Shown piece by piece: positions 6,101 through 12,762 of a stretch of DNA of 14,106 bases. This DNA comes from JBBPYR01 sp038199755. GTDB lineage: Bacteria > Chloroflexota > Ktedonobacteria > Ktedonobacterales > Ktedonobacteraceae. Position numbers and translations under genes: made by a program. Location of the stretch: contig JBBPYR010000016.1 of assembly GCA_038199755.1 (NCBI GenBank), positions 1 through 14,106 of the forward strand. The letters are read 5' to 3'. Position 1 is the stretch's first letter. Each line of letters opens with the position of its first letter. Under the pieces are notes generated by a model. It was given only the letters and a program-made list of their open reading frames with translations. It made no database searches and was not told the origin of the DNA.

Positions 6101-7081
6101 TTAACGTACATGCTGTAACATAGATACAACAGCGGCGATGAGAACGAAGGAGAGTATGCAGCCCAATACTAAGCCGATGATGATGGGAAGGAGCACCACG
6201 AGGGTCGCCTTGCCACCGGAGAGGCGATGAACCGCCATGATGGAAAAGACATTCAACACGATGCTATAGATGCCAACAAAGCTCCCGATAAAACCCACAA
6301 AGGGAATCAGAGCTAGTAGCAGTGTAAGGATGGTAATGGGCACTTGAAACAGGAGGGTGGTATATGCCTGTGTCAGAAATCTTCCTTCACCCCCGAAAGC
6401 TTTCGCGATGAGGTAGTAAATGCCTACTGCGATAAAGAAGCCAAGCGGTATGAGAATGACTTCTGCTAAGATGATGCGCTGTACCAGCACTTGTATGGCC
6501 ACTGGATCAATACTAGTGCCTGCGCCCGATAACCCTGACGGATTATAGATCCTAGCATTGGTGAGTGTAGACAGGAAGATGAGTAGCGTAGCGATGACGG
6601 CATAGCCAATGAGTTGTACCCACACGATATCCCATTTAGCCTTGCCCATCTCTGCGGCGAATGTTTGCGCCGACGGTTTCGTTAATACCCTGATGTATTG
6701 CTGCGGCAATTGGCGAATGGCCTCACTCAATGGCAGAGGGGTTGATGGTGTAAAGGGTGGTGGCCCATAGCCCGCTCCCGGCGGTGGAGCATAACCATAG
6801 CCGTACTGTCCCTGCGGCGGCCCATAGGGATACTGCGGTGGCTGTTGTGGCGGTGGCCCGTATTGTCCACCTGTCCACCCAGGTCCCGGCTGCGGTGGTG
6901 GCCCGTATTGCCCACCTTGCCATGCAGGGCCCGGCTGCGGTGGTTGAGCGGGTGGCCCCTGTGGTGGTTGTGGTGGTGGTGCTCCATATTGCTCGCTATA
7001 TGAAGGTGGGGATATATCATAAGGGTTTTGCGGATTGGAACCATAGCCAGAATATGGCTCCTTGTTCGGGTCCTGTGACAT
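6101..7081 (-). CDS. Yip1-domain-like membrane protein with Pro/Gly/Gln/Tyr-rich N-terminus
   Basis: The 326-residue protein has two halves. Residues 1-115 are disordered and rich in Pro, Gly, Gln and Tyr, with two 15-residue tandem repeats around 'GGQYGPPPQPGP'. Residues 116-326 are hydrophobic, with about five membrane helices (near 153-171, 200-225, 240-260, 262-285 and 295-322). The arrangement 'IRVLTKPSAQTFAAEMGKAKWDIVWVQLIGYAV' followed by paired helices is like bacterial Yip1-family proteins (Pfam PF04893), whose function is not established. The ATG at 7081 has AAGGAG four bases upstream. A weak promoter candidate (TATGAT, minus strand 7128-7123) lies in the divergent gap shared with hpd. 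The gene is a single unit ending at the large palindrome. Confidence 0.75.
   Translation of the reverse strand: MSQDPNKEPYSGYGSNPQNPYDISPPSYSEQYGAPPPQPPQGPPAQPPQPGPAWQGGQYGPPPQPGPGWTGGQYGPPPQQPPQYPYGPPQGQYGYGYAPPPGAGYGPPPFTPSTPLPLSEAIRQLPQQYIRVLTKPSAQTFAAEMGKAKWDIVWVQLIGYAVIATLLIFLSTLTNARIYNPSGLSGAGTSIDPVAIQVLVQRIILAEVILIPLGFFIAVGIYYLIAKAFGGEGRFLTQAYTTLLFQVPITILTLLLALIPFVGFIGSFVGIYSIVLNVFSIMAVHRLSGGKATLVVLLPIIIGLVLGCILSFVLIAAVVSMLQHVR
6852..6941. repeat. Two tandem 45-bp coding repeats
   Basis: Two direct units, 6852-6896 and 6897-6941, lie inside the Yip1-like gene and encode two copies of a 15-residue Pro/Gly/Gln/Trp-containing block (QPGPAWQGGQYGPPP and QPGPGWTGGQYGPPP). Differences between the units are mostly silent or conservative, which suggests an older internal duplication in the disordered tail. 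Confidence 0.75.
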
Positions 7082-7179
7082 AATGCTCCTTATTATTCGC
7101 GCAAGGTAAACGTCCTATTTCCATCATAACATGATACCTCTACTTAGTCTAACGCTGGGGAGCTACGCTTTTCGCAAAT

Positions 7180-7209
7180 TTGCCCCTTTCCTCTCGCGTT
7201 GCATATAAT
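7180..7209 (+). promoter_or_regulatory. Putative promoter of the hpd-fah-hmgA operon
   Basis: TTGCCC (7180-7185) and a perfect TATAAT (7204-7209) are separated by 18 bases. Transcription would start near 7216, giving a leader of about 65 bases before the ATG at 7283. No obvious operator palindrome overlaps it. The rest of the 200-base divergent gap shows nothing else I recognise. Confidence 0.6.
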
Positions 7210-7282
7210 GGAGGTTGGATAATGACTGTTGTTCATGATGGTGCAAAATGGTGCGAACAGAGAAACAAAGGAGTTTCAAGAC

Positions 7283-8386
7283 ATGGCCGAACAAGATTTC
7301 ATGCCGATACAGAACTTTGACTTTTTAGAATTTTATGTGGGCAACGCCAAACAAGCGGCCTACTACTTTGAGCATGCCTGGGGCTTCAACCCCATTGCTT
7401 ATGCTGGCCTGGAGACGGGCATTCGTGACCGCAGCAGTTACGTGCTGGAGCAGGGCAATGTGCGTTTTGTCCTGACTTCTTCCTTGGAGCCGGAAGGTGA
7501 GATGGCGGAGCATGTCAAGCTGCATGGGGATGGCATCAAGGTGGTCGCCTTCCGCGTCGATGATGCTGAGCGTTCGTATAAAGAGGCAACCACGCGTGGC
7601 GCGCAGGGCATTTCCGCTCCCCGCACCTTGAAAGATGATGCTGGTGTCGTGAAGGTGGCCTCGATTGCGACCTATGGTGATACCATCCACACCTTTGTCG
7701 AACGCCAGAACTATCAAGGCGCGTTCCTGCCTGGCTATCGCCCCCTGCCGAGTGACTTGCCGCGCCGCGCACGACCCGCTGGCATCGCTGGTATCGATCA
7801 TGTTGTGGGCAACGTTGAACTGGGCAAGATGAATGAATGGGTCAGCTTCTATGAGCGCGTGATGGGTTTCGCGCAACTGATCCACTTTGATGATCGCGCC
7901 ATCAGCACCGAATATTCTGCACTCATGTCGAAGGTCATGCAGAATGGTAGTGGGCGAATTAAACTGCCGATCAATGAGCCCGCCCAGGGGCGTCGCAAGT
8001 CGCAAATCGAGGAATACCTGGACTTCTATCGTGGCCCCGGCGTGCAGCATATCGCCTTGATTACCGATGATATTATCGCAAGTGTACGCAGCCTACAGGA
8101 GCGCGGTGTTGAGTTTCTCAAGACACCCGCCTCGTACTATGAGACCGTGCTTGATCGTGTTGGACCCATTGCCGAGGATATTCAGCAGATCGCTGATCTG
8201 TGTATTCTGGTCGATCATGACGACGAAGGCTACTTACTGCAAATCTTCTCCAAGCCTATCGTCAATCGTCCAACCGTCTTTTTTGAGGTGATTCAGCGTA
8301 AAGGGGCAAAGGGCTTTGGCGAGGGCAATTTCAAGGCACTATTCGAGGCTTTGGAGCGTGAGCAGGAATTGCGGGGCAATTTGTAA
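7283..8386 (+). CDS. hpd: 4-hydroxyphenylpyruvate dioxygenase
   Basis: HPPD converts 4-hydroxyphenylpyruvate, the transamination product of tyrosine, to homogentisate using one Fe(II) and O2. The 367-residue product has the two-lobed vicinal-oxygen-chelate fold: an N-terminal lobe starting 'FDFLEFYVGNAKQAAYYFEHAWGF' and a catalytic C-terminal lobe starting 'IAGIDHVVGNV'. The iron ligands are H173 (DHVVGN), H256 (VQHIAL) and E335 (FFEVIQR), and the characteristic 'LLQIFSKP' and 'GFGEGNFKALFEALE' segments are present. The ATG at 7283 was chosen for the AAAGGAG nine bases upstream; an in-frame extension back to 7229 lacks a ribosome binding site. The stop TAA shares its last A with the ATG of the next gene, so translation is probably coupled. 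It is the first gene of a homogentisate-pathway operon. Confidence 0.96.
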   Translation: MAEQDFMPIQNFDFLEFYVGNAKQAAYYFEHAWGFNPIAYAGLETGIRDRSSYVLEQGNVRFVLTSSLEPEGEMAEHVKLHGDGIKVVAFRVDDAERSYKEATTRGAQGISAPRTLKDDAGVVKVASIATYGDTIHTFVERQNYQGAFLPGYRPLPSDLPRRARPAGIAGIDHVVGNVELGKMNEWVSFYERVMGFAQLIHFDDRAISTEYSALMSKVMQNGSGRIKLPINEPAQGRRKSQIEEYLDFYRGPGVQHIALITDDIIASVRSLQERGVEFLKTPASYYETVLDRVGPIAEDIQQIADLCILVDHDDEGYLLQIFSKPIVNRPTVFFEVIQRKGAKGFGEGNFKALFEALEREQELRGNL

Positions 8387-9375
8387 TGAAGCTCGTTACA
8401 TTTCAGACGGGAGATCGTAAAACGCATGCAGGTGTGTTGCGTGATAACACAATTGTCACGCTGGGCTATCCGAGCTTGCTAGAGTTCTTGCGTGACCCCG
8501 CAGGCATGCAGCGGGCTAGGGAGGTATTGCAGCCGCCTACCCGTGGCATCAATACGATTCCCATGGGGAGCGGCTTGCCGTCGGCCTTGCCTGAACTGCC
8601 GAGTACCATGCTACAGATAAGCGGCGGTGCTCACGAGGAGACGCACACGCTGAACGAGGCGGTGTTGCTCGCGCCTATTCCTGAGCCGCCCGCGGTGCGC
8701 GATTTCTATGCCTTTGAGCAGCATGTCAAAAGCGCCCGTACCAAACGCGGCTTGGCCATGATACCTGAATGGTATGAGATACCTACCTTCTACTTTACCA
8801 ATAACAGCGAAATTTACGGTCATGACCACCCGATACCCTATCCCGTTGGTAGCAACGAACTGGATATGGAGCTAGAAATTGCCTGTGTGATTGGGCGCGA
8901 GGGCAAAGATATTGCCGTTGAAGAGGCTAACCAGTATATCGCGGGCTACACCATTATGAACGATTGGAGTGCGCGTGATTTTCAGCGCAAGGATATGAGG
9001 CTTCAACTTGGCCCCGGCAAGGGCAAAGATTTCGCCACCTCGTTTGGTCCTTGGCTGGTGACGCTCGATGAACTGGCGACACGGCGTACGGGAAGCGGAG
9101 CCAGCGAACGCTACGATATGACCATGCTGGCACGTGTCAACGGCAAAGAGATATCGCGTGGCAATTTCAAGGACATCTATTATAGTTTTCCGCAGATGAT
9201 CGCGTACGCTTCGCGCAACGCTCGCCTGCGGGTCGGAGATGTCATCGGCTCCGGCACCGTGGGCACCGGGTGCTTGCTTGAGCTTGGAACAGAGGTTCAC
9301 CCCTGGTTTCAGCGCGGTGATGAGATTGAATTGGAGATTGAAGGTATTGGCGTATTGCGTAACCGCATTCTGTAG
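8386..9375 (+). CDS. fah: Fumarylacetoacetate hydrolase
   Basis: Fumarylacetoacetase cleaves fumarylacetoacetate to fumarate and acetoacetate, the last step of tyrosine breakdown. The 329-residue protein has an N-terminal region with 'LVTFQTGDRKTHAGVLRDN' and the catalytic FAH domain from about residue 98. Matching the vertebrate enzyme from memory, the metal ligands are D106 (RDFYAFEQH), E162 and E164 (DMELEIACVIG) and D193 (NDWSARD), and the catalytic histidine is H113. 'GSGTVGTGCLLELG' closes the domain. The FAH superfamily also includes other acylpyruvate hydrolases, but its position between hpd and hmgA makes fumarylacetoacetase the natural call. It overlaps hpd by one base and precedes hmgA by 12 bases. 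Confidence 0.92.
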   Translation: MKLVTFQTGDRKTHAGVLRDNTIVTLGYPSLLEFLRDPAGMQRAREVLQPPTRGINTIPMGSGLPSALPELPSTMLQISGGAHEETHTLNEAVLLAPIPEPPAVRDFYAFEQHVKSARTKRGLAMIPEWYEIPTFYFTNNSEIYGHDHPIPYPVGSNELDMELEIACVIGREGKDIAVEEANQYIAGYTIMNDWSARDFQRKDMRLQLGPGKGKDFATSFGPWLVTLDELATRRTGSGASERYDMTMLARVNGKEISRGNFKDIYYSFPQMIAYASRNARLRVGDVIGSGTVGTGCLLELGTEVHPWFQRGDEIELEIEGIGVLRNRIL

Positions 9376-9387
9376 GAGACCACACAC

Positions 9388-10551
9388 ATGCCACATTATC
9401 ACCGTTTAGGGAAGATACCGCCCAAACGTCACACGCAGTTTCGGCAAGCGGATGGCACGCTGTATGCCGAAGAATTGTTTGGCACGGAAGGCTTTTCGGG
9501 CAACTATTCGAATATCTATTATCATTATGCGCCGACAGAGGTCAAGCGGATTGAGGCGTATGGTGAACTGCATCTTGAAGAATGGGACCCCGGTGTGCAT
9601 CGTCATGTTCACTTCAAGACTGACAAGATTCAGCGGCAGGGTGACGCCGTGTTGGGGCGTCAACCGCTGCTGTTTAACAAGGATGTTGTGATGAGTATTG
9701 CGCGGCCCAGCGAGCCAATGAATTACTTTTATCGCAACGCTGAATGCGATGAGGTGTACTTTGTACATGATGGGCAGGGAACGCTGGAGACGAACTTTGG
9801 CCTCTTGCCCTATCACGAGGGCGACTATATCGTGATTCCGCGTGGCAGCACGTTCCGCTTTGATATCGCTAGTGATAGCCCTAACACACGTTTCTTGGTG
9901 ATCGAAGCGCGTGGTAGCATTGTGCCGCCACGCCGTTACCAGAATAATAACGGGCAATTGCTTGAGCACTCGCCGTATTGTGAGCGGGACATTCGCGTAC
10001 CTCAAGAATTGGTACCCCATCCTGAGCGTGAAGAGCACGAGGTACGGCTGAAAATCGGGCAGCGCATCACGAGTTATTGGTATGATTTCCATCCCTGCAA
10101 CGCGGTTGGCTGGGATGGCTGCGAGTATCCCTGGATTTTCAATATCGCCGATTTTGAGCCGATCACTGGACGGGTCCATCAGCCACCGCCAGTGCATCAG
10201 ACGTTTCAGGGGCCGAATTTTGTGGTGTGTTCGTTTGTGCCGCGCAAACTGGACTATCACCCGCTCTCGATTCCGGTGCCCTATAATCATAGCAACATCG
10301 ATAGCGACGAGGTGCTGTACTATGTTAACGGCAACTTTGGCAGTCGACGCGGCATTGAACGCTCATCCTTCACGCTGCACCCACGCGGTATTCCGCATGG
10401 CCCCCAGCCGGGTGTGGTCGAGAAAAGCCTTGGTGCTGAGCGGACCGAAGAACTCGCGGTGATGGTGGATACCTTCTATCCCCTGAAATTGACCACGACC
10501 GCACGCGAGTTTGATGATCCGAGCTATCCCGCAAGTTGGTTTGACAAGTAA
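9388..10551 (+). CDS. hmgA: Homogentisate 1,2-dioxygenase (short type)
   Basis: This enzyme opens the ring of homogentisate with Fe(II) and O2 to give maleylacetoacetate. At 387 residues it is shorter than the ~440-residue human and proteobacterial enzymes but keeps the two cupin-like halves. An N-terminal barrel contains 'FYRNAECDEVYFVHDGQGTLET' and 'GDYIVIPRGSTFRF'. The C-terminal metal site has H301 and E308 (PYNHSNIDSDEVLYYV) and H331/H337 (LHPRGIPHGPQPG). The spacing from H301 to E308 is seven residues, against six in the human enzyme (H335/E341), so either one residue is inserted or the alignment shifts. The ATG at 9388 has TAGGAG about nine bases upstream, overlapping the fah stop. It is the last gene of the operon and is followed at once by a long hairpin. 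Confidence 0.93.
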   Translation: MPHYHRLGKIPPKRHTQFRQADGTLYAEELFGTEGFSGNYSNIYYHYAPTEVKRIEAYGELHLEEWDPGVHRHVHFKTDKIQRQGDAVLGRQPLLFNKDVVMSIARPSEPMNYFYRNAECDEVYFVHDGQGTLETNFGLLPYHEGDYIVIPRGSTFRFDIASDSPNTRFLVIEARGSIVPPRRYQNNNGQLLEHSPYCERDIRVPQELVPHPEREEHEVRLKIGQRITSYWYDFHPCNAVGWDGCEYPWIFNIADFEPITGRVHQPPPVHQTFQGPNFVVCSFVPRKLDYHPLSIPVPYNHSNIDSDEVLYYVNGNFGSRRGIERSSFTLHPRGIPHGPQPGVVEKSLGAERTEELAVMVDTFYPLKLTTTAREFDDPSYPASWFDK

Positions 10552-10552
10552 A

Positions 10553-10621
10553 AAAGAAACTCTGTGCGGGTCATGCGGCAAAGGCAACGTCTTTGCCGCA
10601 TGACCCGCACAGAGTTTCTTT
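10553..10621. terminator. 31-bp perfect hairpin terminator after hmgA
   Basis: The arms 10553-10583 and 10591-10621 pair without mismatch around a 7-base loop (GCAACGT), beginning two bases after the hmgA stop. The plus-strand arm ends in GTTTCTTT, and six A residues at 10550-10555 give a T run on the minus strand. It probably ends the tyrosine operon before the leuCD transcript begins. An open frame running through it upstream of leuC is not considered coding. Confidence 0.85.
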
Positions 10622-10635
10622 CAGGGAGCCAACTG

Positions 10636-10644
10636 TGGTATAAC
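10636..10644 (+). promoter_or_regulatory. Possible extended -10 promoter of leuCD
   Basis: TGGTATAAC forms an extended -10 (TG-N-TATAAC) just after the hairpin and about 50 bases before the leuC ATG. The region where a -35 would lie is the right arm of the hairpin and gives only a poor match. No leucine-rich leader peptide or T-box is visible in the short leader. Confidence 0.45.
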
Positions 10645-10695
10645 GTAGGAGAGCAAACAACACAACATCGTATTTTTCTTTTTCAGGAGCCTCCT

Positions 10696-12099
10696 ATGCC
10701 TAAGACTATGTTTGAAAAAATTTGGGATGCACATGTGGTACGTGATATTCCAGGCGAGTCAACTATTCTCTATATTGATCGCCATCTTGTACACGAAGTG
10801 ACCTCGCCACAGGCGTTTGCAAGCCTGCGCATGGCTGGCCGCAAGGTGCGCCGCCCCGATGCAACCATTGCCGTACTTGACCACAACGTGCCGACCAGCA
10901 ATGGCCGCCGTATGCTCGATATTGTGGATACAGAAATGAAAATGACCCTTACCACGATGGAGCAGAACGCGCAAGATTTTGACTTGACCCTCTTTAAGAT
11001 GAATGATGCGCGGCAGGGTATCGTCCACATCATCGGGCCGGAGCAGGGTATCACGCTTCCCGGCATGACGCTGGTATGCGGCGACTCGCACACCTCGACG
11101 CATGGCGCGCTGGGTGTGTTCGCAGTTGGCATCGGCACTAGCGAGGTAGAGCATGTGCTGGCGACGCAGTGCCTGTTACAACAAAAGCCCAAGACGATGA
11201 ATATTCATGTCGACGGTACACTCGCTCCCGGCGTGACGGCGAAGGATCTGGCACTGGCGATTATCGGCAAGCTCGGCACCGATGTTGGCACTGGCCATGT
11301 GATCGAGTTTAGCGGCCCTACTATTCGTAACCTTTCGATGGAGGGGCGCATGACGCTCTGCAATATGGCTATCGAGGCGGGTGCTCGTGCTGGCATGGTC
11401 GCGCCGGACGAGATTACCTTCGCATACATCAAGGGGCGACCCTTCGCGCCACAGGGAGAGCAATTCGATCTAGCGGTAGCGGGGTGGCGGCAACTCGCAA
11501 GTGACGCAGATGCACAGTTTGATGCGGTGCATGAGATCAATGTGGAGGGCCTGGGACCACAGGTCACGTGGGGCATTAACCCCGGTATGGTGGCTGATGT
11601 GAATAGTGCCGTACCTGATCCCGCCAGCGAATCCGATGTGCAAAAACGCCAGGCCTACGAACGCGCTCTCAAGTATATGGGTCTGCAAGCGGGACAGCGA
11701 ATTACGGATATCAAGCTGGATACCGTCTTTATCGGCTCTTGCACAAACTCACGCCTGGAAGATCTGCGGACAGCGGCACAGTATGTGAAGGGCAAGCATG
11801 TCGCTCCCAATGTGCGTGCGTTGGTGGTACCCGGCTCGATGCAGGTGCGGCGCCGTGCCGAGGAGGAAGGGCTTGCCGATATCTTCCGCGATGCAGGTTT
11901 TGAGTGGCGCGAGGCTGGGTGCAGCATGTGTATTGCGATGAATGGTGATCGTCTGGCAGAGGGCGAACGCTGCGCCTCGACCAGTAACCGCAACTTCGAA
12001 GGACGCCAGGGACGCGGTGGGCGCACCCATCTAGTGAGTCCCGCGATGGCTGCCGCCGCCGCTGTTGCTGGTCATTTCGTCGATATTCGTGAACTATAA
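10696..12099 (+). CDS. leuC: 3-isopropylmalate dehydratase large subunit
   Basis: LeuC with LeuD isomerises 2-isopropylmalate to 3-isopropylmalate in leucine synthesis, using a [4Fe-4S] cluster. The 467-residue product has the usual length and opens with 'MPKTMFEKIWDAHVV'. Family blocks include 'LDHNVPTSN', 'GITLPGMTLVCGDSHTSTHGALG', 'GARAGMVAPDE' and 'VFIGSCTNSRLEDL'. Cluster cysteines are C349 (GSCTNS), C409 and C412 (GCSMCIAMN), and the substrate region 'STSNRNFEGRQGRGGRTHLVSP' is intact. The ATG at 10696 was chosen for the CAGGAG six bases upstream; the frame extends back through the terminator hairpin but no family sequence lies there. AGGAG and CTCCT flank a single base before the ATG, so the ribosome binding site could pair weakly with itself. 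leuD follows after 15 bases. Confidence 0.97.
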   Translation: MPKTMFEKIWDAHVVRDIPGESTILYIDRHLVHEVTSPQAFASLRMAGRKVRRPDATIAVLDHNVPTSNGRRMLDIVDTEMKMTLTTMEQNAQDFDLTLFKMNDARQGIVHIIGPEQGITLPGMTLVCGDSHTSTHGALGVFAVGIGTSEVEHVLATQCLLQQKPKTMNIHVDGTLAPGVTAKDLALAIIGKLGTDVGTGHVIEFSGPTIRNLSMEGRMTLCNMAIEAGARAGMVAPDEITFAYIKGRPFAPQGEQFDLAVAGWRQLASDADAQFDAVHEINVEGLGPQVTWGINPGMVADVNSAVPDPASESDVQKRQAYERALKYMGLQAGQRITDIKLDTVFIGSCTNSRLEDLRTAAQYVKGKHVAPNVRALVVPGSMQVRRRAEEEGLADIFRDAGFEWREAGCSMCIAMNGDRLAEGERCASTSNRNFEGRQGRGGRTHLVSPAMAAAAAVAGHFVDIREL

Positions 12100-12114
12100 A
12101 GGAGGGCGTCACAG

Positions 12115-12732
12115 ATGGAACCATTTATTACCTTAACGGGCAAGGTGATGCCGCTCAATCGTGTCAATGTGAATACCGATGAGATCATCCCTGCACGCTA
12201 TCTGAAAACTATTCGCCGCACAGGGTTCGCTGACGGCTTGTTCGCGAACTGGCGCTATGGCAGCGATGGCCGCACTCCTAACGCAGATTTTGTGCTCAAT
12301 CAGCCACAATATCAGGGGGTAAGCATCCTGCTGGCTGGCGATAACTTCGGTTGCGGCTCCTCGCGTGAGCACGCGCCGTGGGCGATTGGCGAGTACGGTT
12401 TTCGGGCTATCATTGCCCCTAGCTACGCCGACATTTTCTATAATAACTGCTTCAACAATAGTATTCTGCCAGTCGCGCTGCCCGAAGAGACGGTGCAACG
12501 GCTCTTTAGTGAGGCCGGGACACAGGGTGACTACCAATTGACCGTCAATTTGGCGGAGCAAACGGTCACAACTCCTTCTGGTGAGGTGTTGCACTTCGAT
12601 ATTGACCATTTTCGTAAAGAAGCTTTGCTCAATGGTCTGGACAATATCGGCTGGACGCTTTCGCACGATGCCGAGATCTCGGCATATGAGCAACGCCGCA
12701 AGCAAGAGGCACCCTGGCTCTTTGCCAGATAA
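12115..12732 (+). CDS. leuD: 3-isopropylmalate dehydratase small subunit
   Basis: LeuD supplies the swivelling domain that completes the active site of isopropylmalate isomerase with LeuC. At 205 residues it matches the longer bacterial LeuD type. Visible features are 'GKVMPLNRVNVNTDEIIPARYLK' at the N-terminus, the catalytic loop 'DNFGCGSSREHAPWAI' (G79 to I90, with S82, S83 and R84), 'AIIAPSYADIFYNNCFNNSILPV' and a C-terminal 'NGLDNIGWTL'. A strong AAAGGAGGG overlaps the leuC stop, and the ATG lies 15 bases after it, so the two subunits are co-transcribed. leuA and leuB are not in the window. Confidence 0.97.
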   Translation: MEPFITLTGKVMPLNRVNVNTDEIIPARYLKTIRRTGFADGLFANWRYGSDGRTPNADFVLNQPQYQGVSILLAGDNFGCGSSREHAPWAIGEYGFRAIIAPSYADIFYNNCFNNSILPVALPEETVQRLFSEAGTQGDYQLTVNLAEQTVTTPSGEVLHFDIDHFRKEALLNGLDNIGWTLSHDAEISAYEQRRKQEAPWLFAR

Positions 12733-12762
12733 ATCTGTAGGGTGACATGATGGAGAAGCGTT

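Noticed and set aside
10564..10695. In-frame upstream extension of leuC
   Set aside because: It begins inside the hmgA terminator hairpin; the ATG at 10696 has a ribosome binding site and matches the LeuC N-terminus.
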